Source: Siccirubricoccus deserti (lineage in GTDB: Bacteria; Pseudomonadota; Alphaproteobacteria; Acetobacterales; Acetobacteraceae). Taken from it: a DNA stretch of 64,000 nucleotides. Positions 9,903 to 19,166 of the stretch are shown piece after piece. The stretch lies in the NCBI RefSeq assembly GCF_014283215.1, contig NZ_JACOMF010000022.1, forward strand, positions 16,274 through 80,273. The letters run 5' to 3'. The position numbers were made by a program, and so were the translations under genes. The notes below the pieces were generated by a model that searched no databases, had not been told where the DNA came from, and saw nothing but the letters and a program-made list of their open reading frames with translations. Position 1 is the stretch's first letter. Each line of letters begins with the position of its first letter.

Positions 9903-9930
9903 GCGGCGCCTTATGGTGCCGCTTTTTTTT
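9903..9930 (+). terminator. Intrinsic terminator
   Basis: The stem gcggcgcc/ggtgccgc has 8 bp including one G-T pair, a 4-base loop, and is followed directly by eight T. This is the clearest rho-independent terminator in the window. It lies 215 bases after the DUF2934 stop, so it either ends a long 3' UTR or a separate small RNA. Confidence 0.8.
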
Positions 9931-10630
9931 GCCTACGCAGGAGGAGGCGTGGCTGAGCGATGTGTGCCATCCTTCGGCGGCACGCGCAATATAATGTTGA
10001 ATGATTGCCCGATCGTTGCACGAAAATGACGCTACAGGGGTTGCCGCCTTCACGGTCAGCGGTCAGCACAGCGCTCACCTTGCGGTGTTGCCGGAACCGG
10101 CTTCGCAAGCGTTACCCATCACGCGGGGCGCATAGGGGCTACGCGGCCGACTCGCACCCCTGCAAATAAGCGCCGAACCAAGCCGCCTCTCGAAGCAGCC
10201 ACAACAAGCTGAATTCTCTACAAATTGGCAGGTAGTTAGGTCCAGTTCGGCGCTTATTCACCCCATCCTATCCTTCGTCATCGTGGTGGTCCCCAGGTCC
10301 AGGCTGAAGGTCTCGGCAACCCAACCCTACCAAGGATCACCGCGGTGGCCGCCCGCCTGGGGCGCTCCGCTCAGCCAAGGGCTTCACTACGCGCCCCTGG
10401 CGCTGGCCCTCCTACACCACACCAGGGGCACGACCTCGCCTTGGGACCACAGAGGACGCTGAGTTTAACGAATGGCTGGAGTGTGAAGGCTTTGCTCGAT
10501 CTCGGGAAGATCCGCTCGGCGGGAGATAGGGTCCTACTGACGGACCTGCTGAGTTTCCATCACCATGCGACTTCGCTAGGCTCTCCGCCGGGAACCAAGA
10601 GGGGCCGCAGGCCCCGCAGGGAGACACGCC
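9931..10630. other. Intergenic stretch with one inverted-repeat element
   Basis: No convincing gene is visible on either strand. It contains the 94-base inverted-repeat element at 10165-10258 and the promoter side of the cupin gene. Confidence 0.5.
10165..10258. repeat. 94-bp element with perfect 14-bp inverted ends (MITE-like)
   Basis: aataagcgccgaac at 10165-10178 is repeated in inverted orientation at 10245-10258, with 66 bases between. The interior is AT-richer than its surroundings and codes for nothing obvious. It could be a small non-autonomous transposon or a long hairpin. No target duplication could be confirmed. Confidence 0.5.
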
Positions 10631-11056
10631 ATGGCTGACGTGACGATCCGACCGGCTGGGAGCCGGGCGACGAAGACGGCATCTTCCGACAGCTTCACCG
10701 GTACGGTCCTGCAGGACTCAATGGCGACGCCGCAGGCCCCGTCGCGCACCAGCGCCACGCTGGTGACCTTCACGCCGGGTGCGCGCACGAACTGGCACAC
10801 ACACAAGACCCGGCAGGTGCTGGTTGCCACGCAGGGCACCGGCATGGTGCAGGTGAAGGACAAGCCGCCCCGCATTCTGCGCGCCGGCGACGTCGCCGAG
10901 GTGCCGCCGGGGCTCGTGCACTGGCACGGCGCGGTTGCCGGGCACCTGTTCGCGCACATCTCCTTCGTCGAGACCGACGGTCCAGACAACACTACCTGGA
11001 TGGAGCCGGTGGACGAGGCGCACTACCGCTCGGTCGCGGTGCCGCCGGAAGCATAG
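10631..11056 (+). CDS. Cupin-domain protein
   Basis: A 141-residue single-domain cupin. Metal-binding motif 1 is visible as TNWHTHKTRQVLVATQGTG with two His, and motif 2 as PPGLVHWHGA. It resembles the carboxymuconolactone decarboxylase-associated and (R)-mandelonitrile lyase-like cupins, but the substrate is not deducible. The ATG has GGGAG 8 bases upstream. It is monocistronic, with a dead RlpA remnant downstream. Confidence 0.85.
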   Translation: MADVTIRPAGSRATKTASSDSFTGTVLQDSMATPQAPSRTSATLVTFTPGARTNWHTHKTRQVLVATQGTGMVQVKDKPPRILRAGDVAEVPPGLVHWHGAVAGHLFAHISFVETDGPDNTTWMEPVDEAHYRSVAVPPEA

Positions 11057-11387
11057 CCGCAGGTCGGCTTCGGCTGGGTGTTCCTGAGCCCCGATGGCGG
11101 ACCATCGTGAAATGTCCCGTCCGTGACAACGTCGGTCGCGGCCGCCGTACAGGTCAAGCTCGGATTCCCACCGCCAAGCTCGGCAGCTGCCGGGCGCTGA
11201 TCCGGAGGAACGCAGCGCCCGCCCATGCATCTTCACCGCGATGCCTGATCAAGGGCCATGGCGATACGGCTGGCCGTCTGCATGGGGCTTGGGCTTGACT
11301 TCGCCGGCCTGCTCGCAGGAACGAGCCGGCTGCGGACAAGCCCAGGCGAGAGGCTGTCGATCGCTCAGGCGTGAGCTGCGTGGACGC
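11057..11387. other. Intergenic stretch, nothing identified
   Basis: It lies between the cupin and the RlpA remnant. The upstream part of the frame entering the RlpA remnant lacks a believable signal peptide. Confidence 0.45.
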
Positions 11388-11657
11388 GCCGCCATCATCG
11401 CTCGGAAGTTCGCCGGCAGGCGCATGGCCGACGTTGGCCTCTTCGATCCCGAGGCATCCATCGTGGCGAGCCGCACGCTGCCGCTCGCTGCCACAGCGCG
11501 AGTGACCAACCTCCGGAACGGCCAAGTGACGCTGGTGCGGGTCTGCGACCGCATTCCGGGGACAGAGGGGCGCATCCTTGATGTCAGTCCCAAGGTCGCG
11601 GAGTTCCTGGACATACGCCAGGGCGGAGTGTTCCGGGCGTGCTCACCGCTTTCCTAG
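11388..11657 (+). pseudogene. RlpA-like double-psi beta-barrel protein, decayed
   Basis: The frame contains ARKFAGRRMAD, FDPEASIVASRTLPL, ARVTNLRNGQ, GRILDVSPKVAEFL and a C-terminal GGVFRA. This order is typical of the DPBB domain of RlpA/septal lytic transglycosylases. Two hallmark positions are lost: the usual SYYG start of the domain is replaced by AII, and the conserved DRGP loop reads DRIPG. No signal peptide precedes it. A small diverged protein cannot be fully excluded. Confidence 0.5.
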
Positions 11658-11659
11658 CG

Positions 11660-12590
11660 CAGCGTCCTCGGCCCGGTCCTTCCCGCGGACGCTGTGTCTG
11701 GTGAACTCCTCCGGCGTCCGGCCGCCAAGGCTGCCGTGTGGCCGAACCCGGTTATAGTCGTCCCATTAGGCTTCGATCAGCCGACACGCATCGGACGGCA
11801 AGCTGAACACGTGCTTGTTCAGGCATTCGTCTCGCGGGCGGCCGTTGCAACTCTCCACAAACGTATTTTGGTGCGGCTTGCCGGGCGCGATGTAGTGCCA
11901 TTCGATACCGCGCTCCTCCGCCCAGCGCAGCAACTTCGTGCCGTTGTCGCTGACTACCATCTTGGGCAGGCGCCGCCCGGCCACCAGACGCTCCAGCTCT
12001 CGCGCCACTGATCGATGTGTCCACCACCGTCGCCGGGGCCTCGCGCGTGAAGTCGTCCACCACACAACACCCGGAATCGGCATCCGCGGCCAGCGCGTCC
12101 GCCACGAAGTCGAAGCTCCACTGCGGGCCAGCGCCCTGCGGTACCACCATCGGCGCCCACGTACTGAGGGCGCACTTGCGCTCGCCGCGCCGGCGCACCG
12201 AAAGTCGCTCCTCGCGATATAGCAGCCAGATGCGCTTCAGGTTCACGACCGCGCCCTCTCGCCGCAACAGGATTGCCAGCCGCCGGTCACCGAACCGACG
12301 GCGCTGACCAGCAAGCTCGCGCAGCCGCTTCCGCAACTCCGCGTCCCCGCCGTCGGCACGTTCAATACCGGAACGCCAAGCGGTCCACCCCGATCAGCCA
12401 GCAGGCAGCGCGTTCGCTGTAGCCGTGCTCGCGCATCACGCGCTCCACCACCCCAGACCATGCCGCAGGTCCGATCAGCTTTTCCCAGAAGCTCCCGCGG
12501 AACTGAGTTGTCCAGCATCGCCTCGGCCAGCAGCCATTTCAGGCGCCGGATCGACAAGTGTGGTTTCACCCGGAGCATCTGTGCTGACAA
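11660..12590 (-). pseudogene. IS3-family element remnant (orfA tail plus broken orfB)
   Basis: Read on the minus strand, the end of orfA (RRLKWLLAEAMLDN) is followed by pieces of orfB in several frames. These include RELAGQRRRFGDRRL, the [18 protein letters not shown] block, the [28 protein letters not shown] block with catalytic residues, and DDYNRVRPHGSLGGRTPEEF after an in-frame stop. Multiple frameshifts mean no active transposase. Terminal inverted repeats were not resolved. Confidence 0.85.
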
Positions 12591-13106
12591 GGACGTCGAG
12601 GTCTACACCGAGGACCCGATGCGAAGCGCGACCATGTTTATCGCTGGGGTTCGACAAAGATCGGACCTGAGCGTTTTGATAACGAGATCGATGGCTGGCC
12701 GGGAGCGACGAGAGCGACATGGCGGTTTGGCATTAGCCCGATCGGCGATGCGCGGCCGACGCGGACGGTGGTGTCATCCGCTATGACCACGCTGCCTGAG
12801 ACCGCGGCGGCGGCGGTGGACCATGCCCGCGCTCTGCTGCGCCAAATCTCGCAAATTGGGCGGACTGGGCAGAGGTTCTATAGCTTATCCCTGCTCTCTG
12901 GTGGTTGCAACGAATTGGAGATTCTCTGTGCATCAATCTACCGACATTGCCCCGCTGGACCTGGCGGGCGGACATGCGAAGTCGGAGCGAGCCTCTGCGG
13001 AGGAGGAGAGAAGCGCCGCACTTGCGTTAGGGTGCCACCGCGCAAAGATGAGGTGAGGCAGGTGCGCACGCCGCACCAGCCTCAACACAGAAGGGAGGAA
13101 TACGCC
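12591..13106. other. Upstream region of the ABC binding-protein gene
   Basis: The frame of the following gene is open through here, but the translation has no family resemblance. Its promoter presumably lies here. No further element was recognised. Confidence 0.4.
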
Positions 13107-14339
13107 ATGGATATCGGACGGCGTGCGCTGCTGGCCTCGGGGGCCACCGCAGTCGCTGCTACCACATTGCCCCGGTTGTCGCGCGCGCAGGCCGCGAACA
13201 CCATCCGCATCGGTGTGATGAATGACATGTCGGGCCTGTACAAGGACAACACCGGTCCCGGCTCGGTGGCCAGCGCGCAGCTGGCGGTCTCTGAATTCGG
13301 CCAGCACGGCTTCGACGTGGAGGTGATCTTCGCCGACCACCAGAACCGACCTGACGTCGGCGTGAATCTGGCCCGACAGTGGTATGACCAAGGCGTGGAT
13401 ATGATTCTGGACGTGCCCACCTCCTCTGTCGCACTGGCCGTAAATCAGGTGGCACGGGAGAAGAATAAAGCCTGCATCAATGTCGGCGCCGCCACCTCTG
13501 ACCTCACAGGGTCGCAGTGCGCGCCCACCATGATCCACTGGGCCTTCGATACATGGATGCTGGCGCGCAGCACCGGTGGCGCCATGGTGAAGACAGGCGG
13601 CGACACGTGGTTCTTTATCACTGCCGATTACGCCTTCGGCCACGCGCTTGAGCGTGACACCGCGCTTTTTGTGCGCGCCGCTGGGGGGAATGTGCTGGGC
13701 AGCGTGCGCACACCCTTTCCCGGAACATCTGACTTCTCCGCTTTTCTGTTGCAGGCACAGGCAGCCCGACCGAAGGTGCTCGGCCTCGCCAACGCGGGCG
13801 CGGACACCGTCAACTGCGTTAAGCAGGCGGCTGAGTTTGGAATCACCCGGCGCGGCACGAAGCTCGCTGCGTTGCTGATGGTGATCGGGGACGTGCATTC
13901 GATAGGTTTGAATGCGGCCCAGGGCTTGGTGTGCACCGAGAGCTTCTACTGGGATCTGAACGACGGGACGCGCTCCTTCACCAGACGCGTGCTGCCACGC
14001 ATGCCGAACATGCAGCGCCCTAATCAGATTCACGCCGGCTGCTACTCCGCCACCCTTCACTATCTGAAAGCCATCGCGGAGATGGGCGTTGCGGAATCGA
14101 AGCGCTCTGGCACGGAGGTGGTCAGCCGGATGAAGGCGATGCCTACCGACGACCACTGCTTCGGCCAAGGCCAGATCCGGCAGGATGGGCGGAAAATCCA
14201 CCCTTCCTATCTCTTCGAGGTGAAGGCCCCGTCAGAGAGCCAAGGTCCCTGGGACTACTACAAGCTACTGCAAGATACGCCGGCCGAGGAGGCATTCCGC
14301 CCCATGAATGACGGCGGCTGCCCGCTTGTGCGGTCATAA
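13107..14339 (+). CDS. ABC transporter substrate-binding protein (branched-chain amino acid type)
   Basis: A periplasmic binding protein of 410 residues (Peripla_BP_6/LivJ-like). The N-terminus has GRR, a hydrophobic stretch and an Ala-x-Ala cleavage region around RAQAA, which suits Tat or Sec export. The mature part begins IRIGVMNDMSG, and the body has the type I fold pattern, for example DYAFGHALERD. The ATG at 13107 follows AAGGGAGGA. The usual permease and ATPase genes (livHMGF-like) are absent, so it is an orphan binding protein. The ligand is unknown; related proteins bind amino acids, amides or aromatic acids. Confidence 0.88.
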   Translation: MDIGRRALLASGATAVAATTLPRLSRAQAANTIRIGVMNDMSGLYKDNTGPGSVASAQLAVSEFGQHGFDVEVIFADHQNRPDVGVNLARQWYDQGVDMILDVPTSSVALAVNQVAREKNKACINVGAATSDLTGSQCAPTMIHWAFDTWMLARSTGGAMVKTGGDTWFFITADYAFGHALERDTALFVRAAGGNVLGSVRTPFPGTSDFSAFLLQAQAARPKVLGLANAGADTVNCVKQAAEFGITRRGTKLAALLMVIGDVHSIGLNAAQGLVCTESFYWDLNDGTRSFTRRVLPRMPNMQRPNQIHAGCYSATLHYLKAIAEMGVAESKRSGTEVVSRMKAMPTDDHCFGQGQIRQDGRKIHPSYLFEVKAPSESQGPWDYYKLLQDTPAEEAFRPMNDGGCPLVRS

Positions 14340-14796
14340 GCGACCGTTTGACAATCAGCGGTGGGCGACATGACGGAGCAGTAGGGCGCCCAACACCCCG
14401 AGCTTGAAGCACCCTCTGCCACACCACCACAAGCCTTTCTCAAACAGCCACTGAGCGGGAGAGGGCTAGGCAAGAAGACGTTGCTGCGTCGTCGCGTTGC
14501 ACATGCACGGATACAGCTGGAGACATTAGCTGGCTGTCTCCGGGTCTTGCCCAGAGCCTGCTGGCTTGTGGACGCTTGAAGCCGCTCTAACGTCGCTACC
14601 GCGCAGAGCTTGGCCATCTTCACCAGGGAGGTCCAGTCTACGTTGCCTGCCCGAGCGCGCGGCGCGATAAGACCGAGCGGCGCACGTCCATGAAGGCCAG
14701 CACGAAGCACCTCCATGAGGAGGTGCAGGACCGGCCATTGGCCGATATACGAAGGTTTGCGATCTACACGCCGACTGCCGTCATCCCCAGGGATCG
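14340..14796. other. Intergenic stretch, nothing identified
   Basis: The 457 bases were read on both strands and show no recognisable coding region, RNA or repeat. Confidence 0.45.
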
Positions 14797-15087
14797 CTAG
14801 CGGTCACGGAAGGCTATCGCGTTGCGCAACGCGTGTGCGATCTGCTCCATCCGCCTTTCGAAGCCCGCTGCCGCAGCGGGCCGGCCCAGCGTCTCCGCGC
14901 CAATGACGCCGCGCAGAACGGAGCCCTCGAGCTGGGCGGCCATGCCTTCCATGGCGCTCAGCGCCGCATCGGAGCCGCCACCTTCGATCGCTGCGCGCAG
15001 TACGGCGATCTCCCCAAAGGCGGCCGCGAGCGCGGTCTCGAGTGCGACAATCTCGCCGCGCAGCTCTTCCGCTTGGTTTTCAGCCAT
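14797..15087 (-). CDS. Small helical protein of unknown function
   Basis: A 96-residue soluble protein, alanine- and glutamate-rich. Its first half (ELRGEIVALETALAAAFGEIAVLRAAIEGG region) has heptad-like spacing that suggests a coiled coil. The start is the ATG at 15087; a TTG six codons upstream is possible. It is not recognised as a named family. Neighbours are non-coding or fossils, so context gives no role. Confidence 0.55.
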   Translation of the reverse strand: MAENQAEELRGEIVALETALAAAFGEIAVLRAAIEGGGSDAALSAMEGMAAQLEGSVLRGVIGAETLGRPAAAAGFERRMEQIAHALRNAIAFRDR

Positions 15088-15254
15088 CTCGTTCCCCAAG
15101 CCCAAATTGACGCGGCATCAACGCACCGAGAGGCTGTCCGTAGCGGTATGTCGCCCACTGTGGCTGCTCATTGGGGCAGGCCTGATGCCTTGATTGCACG
15201 ATCCGCGGGGGTGCGAATATGCCGAGTGCCGCAGTATAGCCACGGCGGCCCGCA

Positions 15255-15545
15255 TCACGGTCCGGGCGCCGCTGAAGATCCGCCGCCGGCTGGGGCGCCA
15301 GACAGTGGTGACACTGATGCGGCACTGGCGAAGGTGCTGGCGCGGGCGTTCCGGCACCAGCGTCTACTGGACTAGGGCCGCTACGCTTCGATCAGCGAGA
15401 TGGCGGTGGCGGAGCGGTTTGAGCAAGGATACCTGGGCAGCTTGCCGCGGCTGACGCTCCTGGCGCCGGATATCGTCAGGCAATGCCTCGATGGATGCCA
15501 ACCCGTGGACATGACCTGTCACGGTGGTTGGCGCCGCGTCCGACA
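15255..15545 (+). pseudogene. Recombinase-associated protein, C-terminal fragment
   Basis: Pieces in two frames read PLKIRRRLGRQTVV, then LAKVLARAFRHQRLLD, stop, GRYASISEMAVAERFEQGYLGS and LTLLAPDIV. This is the conserved tail found after site-specific recombinase/DUF2924 cassettes of alphaproteobacterial mobile DNA. The stop sits where the family has Glu (LLDEGRY). A fossil of an integrated element. Confidence 0.65.
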
Positions 15546-16051
15546 GGCTGGGCGGAGCAGCGTGCCAGGTCCAGGGCGAGCGCATGACCCGAGCCCGTCG
15601 CGGCTGGCTGACCGCTGTAGGCGTGTAAAGTGACCGGAGGGGGCTCACACCAGAATGTCTGCTCCACTTCCGCGGGCGGACATAGAAGAAGATCACCTGG
15701 GCTCTCACTCCACGGCCCAGTCTGGCCGGAAGCAGAATAGCGCCTTGCAAGTGGCGAGCGCTGGCAGCCGGCATCAGTTCAGCCTAATGCCAACCGGCGG
15801 TTCGTCATTTCTCCCGCATCGGCCCTATTTTTCCGAATGCGTTTGAGGGCCCACAGGGTCCCACGGTGACCGGAGGCTGTCTGCCGCAGGATGCCGCATC
15901 TAGTTCAGGGACCGCTTCGGTGGGCTGATCCGACTTCACCACCCAGGTCGCGGTCGTTGACATGACCAATATGGCCATCTGCCAGGGTCTGTTGCCTCAA
16001 TTTTTTTGCTATAGGTGGCAGCCAGAAACTATTCAGCAGGAGGATCAGCAT
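15546..16051. other. Upstream region of the RsbQ-like gene
   Basis: No gene was recognised. The last 100 bases are AT-richer than average and include a run of seven T near 16007, so the promoter of the rsbQ-kinase pair probably lies here. The ribosome site is AGGAGGA at 16038-16044. Confidence 0.4.
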
Positions 16052-16840
16052 TTGAGTGTTTTGCAACGACATAACGTGCACGTGAGCGGCTCTGGCTCAC
16101 AAGCGATGGTTTTCGCGCACGGCTTCGGCTGTGACCAGAACATGTGGCGCTTCATCGTGCCAGCATTCGCGGACCACTACCGGATTGTCCTGTTCGACCA
16201 TGTGGGCGCAGGCGGTTCCGATCTTTCCGCGTATGATCCGGAAAAATACGCCACACTGGATGGATACACAGCGGATGTGATCGAACTCTGCCGGGAGCTG
16301 GGGATAAGAGACGGCGTTTTCGTGGGCCATTCCGTGAGCGCTATGATCGGGGTGCTGGTCGCTAGAAGGGCTCCCGAACTTTTTGCCGAGCTCGTTCTTA
16401 TCGGCCCCTCTCCCCGATACATCGACGACGAGGACTATGTCGGCGGCTTCAGCGAGGGGCAGATCCACGAGCTACTGGAGTTCCTGGACAGCAACCATAT
16501 GGGTTGGTCTCAGGCCATGGCGCCGGTCATCATGGGCAATCCGGAACGTCCTGAACTGGGCGAGGAACTGACGAACAGCTTTTGCCGCACGGATCCGGAG
16601 ATTGCGAAGCGCTTCGCCCGGGCCACCTTTCTCTCCGACAACCGTACTGATCTGGCGAAGGTAGGGACCCGCTCATTGATCCTTCAGTGCTCGGAAGACG
16701 TGATCGCTCCGCCATGTGTCGGGGAGTACGTTCACCGCGCAATTCCCGGCAGCGAGTTCGTGCTCCTCAATGCCACCGGGCACTGCCCGAACCTGAGCGC
16801 CCCCGAGGAGACCATCGCAGCCATGAAAGCCTTCCTCTAA
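16052..16840 (+). CDS. rsbQ: RsbQ-like alpha/beta hydrolase
   Basis: A 262-residue alpha/beta hydrolase of the RsbQ/KAI2/D14 group. The catalytic triad is visible as Ser94 (GHSVSAM), Asp216 (CSEDVIAP) and His244 (TGHCPN), almost the same spacing as in Bacillus RsbQ. The likely start is TTG at 16052, giving MSVLQRHNV, with AGGAGGA seven bases upstream; the open frame extends further but without family resemblance. RsbQ is known to work with a PAS protein, probably making or delivering a hydrophobic ligand. Here the next gene, 10 bases on, is a PAS histidine kinase, so the pair probably senses energy or a small molecule. Confidence 0.88.
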   Translation: MSVLQRHNVHVSGSGSQAMVFAHGFGCDQNMWRFIVPAFADHYRIVLFDHVGAGGSDLSAYDPEKYATLDGYTADVIELCRELGIRDGVFVGHSVSAMIGVLVARRAPELFAELVLIGPSPRYIDDEDYVGGFSEGQIHELLEFLDSNHMGWSQAMAPVIMGNPERPELGEELTNSFCRTDPEIAKRFARATFLSDNRTDLAKVGTRSLILQCSEDVIAPPCVGEYVHRAIPGSEFVLLNATGHCPNLSAPEETIAAMKAFL

Positions 16841-16850
16841 GTCCCGCACC

Positions 16851-18527
16851 TTGGACCAAGACACTCCCATTTCCATGCCGCAGGACGTAGAGGATCTCAA
16901 AGACCTCTTCGAGAACGCGCCCTGCGGCTATATCTCTGTCGAGCCTGCGGGCCGGATTATCAAGGCCAATCAGACCTTCGCCGCATGGATGGGATATGAG
17001 GGAAACCAACTCGTCGGGCGGCGCTTCCAAGATCTGCTGAGCATCGCGGGGAAGATTTACTACGAAACCCACTTCGCGCCCCTGCTGCGGATGCAAGGGT
17101 TCTTCAATGAGGTTGCCCTCGAACTCCTTTGTGCCAACGGATCACGCCTGTCCGTGCTTGTTAACGCGGTCGAGCGTCGCGACGACGCCGGACGGGTACG
17201 GTTCATTCGGATAACGATTTTCAACGCCTCCGACCGGCGGCGGTACGAGCAGCAGCTACTGGAGGCACGCAGGGCCGCTGAACAGGCCAGTGCGGAGCTG
17301 CGCGAACTCAACCTGACGCTGGAGGCGAGGATTGAGAAGGCGGTCCAGGAGCGGATGACGGCCGAGGATGCACTGCGGCAGGCGCAGAAGATGGAGGCCG
17401 TGGGCCAGCTCACGGGCGGCATCGCGCATGACTTCAACAACCTGCTGGCAGGAATCACCGGTAGCCTCGAACTGCTGCGGAGGCGGGTGGCGCAGGGGCG
17501 ACTCAGTGAGCTGGAGCGCTACATCGTCGCGGCCCAGGGCGCCTCAAAGCGGGCTGCGACGCTGACGCACCGGTTGCTGGCCTTCTCGCGTCGGCAGGCA
17601 CTCGATCCCAAGCCCACGGACATGAACGGGCTGGTTGCGGGCATGGAGGATCTGATCCGCCGCACCATGGGCCCGGCAGTGGTGGTGGAAGTGGTTGCAG
17701 CAAGTGGGCTCTGGACCACTCTGGTCGATGCGAACCAGCTCGAGAACGCGCTACTGAACCTGTGTATCAATGCCCGGGACGCCATGCCCGATGGTGGAAA
17801 GCTGATGATCGAAACCGGCAATCGCTGGCTCGACGAGCGGACTGCACGGGACCGCGACCTGCCTCCCGGCCAATACGCCTCGCTCTGCGTCAGTGATACC
17901 GGCACCGGCATGCCGCCCGAGGTGATTGAGCGTGCCTTCGACCCGTTCTTCACCACCAAGCCCATCGGCAAGGGCACAGGTTTGGGCCTCTCCATGATTT
18001 ACGGCTTCGCTCGCCAGTCTGGCGGCCAGGTCCGCATCTATTCCGAACTGGGCCGGGGCACGACGATGTGCCTCTACCTGCCCCGGCATTTCGGCGAGGC
18101 GGAAGCTGCGGAAGCCGCGGAAGCCGCCAGAGGGATCGAGGCACCCCGCGCCGAACAGGGCGAGACCGTGCTGGTGGTCGATGACGAGCCGACCGTACGG
18201 ATGCTCGTCACTGAGGTGCTGGAGGAACTCGGCTACAGGGCCATCGAGGCCGCCGCCGGGCCGGAAGGGCTGAGAATACTGCAATCCAATGCACGGATCG
18301 ACCTCCTGATCACCGATGTTGGTTTGCCCGGCGGTATGAATGGCCGTCAGCTCGCAGAAGCGGGACAGGCGGTGCGGCCCGGCCTGAAGGTGCTGTTCAT
18401 CACCGGCTATGCGGAGAACGCTGTCATTAGCCACGGCCATCTGGAGCCGGGCATGCACATGCTGACCAAGCCTTTCGCCATGGACGCGCTAGCCAGCCGG
18501 ATCAAGCGCATCATCACAGGCGGCTGA
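16851..18527 (+). CDS. PAS hybrid histidine kinase with C-terminal receiver
   Basis: A 558-residue cytoplasmic kinase. An N-terminal PAS domain (about residues 8-130) carries the FENAPCGYISV and MGY patterns of RsbP-type PAS. A coiled coil (about 135-180) follows, then a kinase core with His193 in GGIAHDFNN, HATPase boxes (NLCINARDAM, DTGTGM, GTGLGLSM) and a receiver domain with phospho-acceptor Asp489 in ITDVGLPG. The start is either TTG at 16851 or ATG at 16875. It is almost certainly co-transcribed with the RsbQ-like gene. In Bacillus the same PAS is joined to a PP2C phosphatase, and here the output has been swapped for a kinase. No dedicated response regulator follows. Confidence 0.9.
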   Translation: MDQDTPISMPQDVEDLKDLFENAPCGYISVEPAGRIIKANQTFAAWMGYEGNQLVGRRFQDLLSIAGKIYYETHFAPLLRMQGFFNEVALELLCANGSRLSVLVNAVERRDDAGRVRFIRITIFNASDRRRYEQQLLEARRAAEQASAELRELNLTLEARIEKAVQERMTAEDALRQAQKMEAVGQLTGGIAHDFNNLLAGITGSLELLRRRVAQGRLSELERYIVAAQGASKRAATLTHRLLAFSRRQALDPKPTDMNGLVAGMEDLIRRTMGPAVVVEVVAASGLWTTLVDANQLENALLNLCINARDAMPDGGKLMIETGNRWLDERTARDRDLPPGQYASLCVSDTGTGMPPEVIERAFDPFFTTKPIGKGTGLGLSMIYGFARQSGGQVRIYSELGRGTTMCLYLPRHFGEAEAAEAAEAARGIEAPRAEQGETVLVVDDEPTVRMLVTEVLEELGYRAIEAAAGPEGLRILQSNARIDLLITDVGLPGGMNGRQLAEAGQAVRPGLKVLFITGYAENAVISHGHLEPGMHMLTKPFAMDALASRIKRIITGG

Positions 18528-18592
18528 CACAATACTGGCGACCCTGATGACCAGAATGCCCGCATCAGCGGTGCCCGCGTCGGGATCCCGAC

Positions 18593-18868
18593 ATGAGACG
18601 CACCAAGGTCGGAGAAGGGCGCAGAGCTGCCGATAGCGGCTCTGGGCTAGCCATGTCCGCTCGCCCAAAGGCGGCGCTTTCCGCCATGACGCCGACGGCA
18701 GACCGGCGCGATGCGCACGGCGTTGCGCAAATCGCCCGCATCCGGTGGTTCAAGGTGGCCCACGTGACGAGCACAGCAAGCCAAGAGATGCGGACCCTGC
18801 TTGCCGTACGGCGGAACTTGGTCCGGCAGGTGGCGGATGTCCGTCGTCAGGGCCCATGCGATAGCTGA
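18593..18868 (+). pseudogene. IS110-family transposase N-terminal fragment
   Basis: The frame contains KAALSAMTPTADRRDAHGVAQI, then IRWFKVAHVTS and SQEMRTLLAVRRNLVRQVADV. This is the RuvC-like domain (including the DRRDAHG acidic site) of IS110 transposases. Both the beginning and the Tnp C-terminal half are missing; it stops at 18868. A perfect palindrome follows 16 bases later. Confidence 0.75.
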
Positions 18869-18884
18869 GGCGGGTTCAGGAGCG

Positions 18885-18939
18885 GAGGATGTCTGGCTCA
18901 TCCTACCCGCCAAGGCGTGAGGCTGAGCCAGACATCCTC
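18885..18939. repeat. Perfect 16-bp inverted repeat around a 23-base loop
   Basis: gaggatgtctggctca (18885-18900) is perfectly inverted at 18924-18939. There is no T tract on either side, so it is not a classical terminator. It may be a pair of transposon ends left after loss of an element, or a folded RNA structure downstream of the IS110 fragment. Confidence 0.7.
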
Positions 18940-19166
18940 ACCCTTGTCGTCCAGGCCCGCCCGGCTGGAACCAAGCCGCCTGCCGAGCGGCAAAGCAAAC
19001 TCCGCTCAACTGAATTCGCTTGAGCGGAATGAATGGCCGATGCCAATCGGGCTGGCAGAGCATGCCTGCAGCCGGCGCAATGCCCTGCCTCGAAGGCCGA
19101 GCGACCCTTTCCCCCTTGCCGCGGATACTCCCCCCAACCTTGGCAGTGCAGCCTTGCGCCGGCCGC

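Noticed and set aside
11241..11657. Intact RlpA lipoprotein gene
   Set aside because: No signal peptide or lipobox, and hallmark residues (SYYG, DRGP) are lost.
12933..14201. 422-codon minus frame opposite the ABC binding protein
   Set aside because: His/Arg-rich shadow; the plus strand has a signal peptide, ribosome site and periplasmic-binding-protein pattern.
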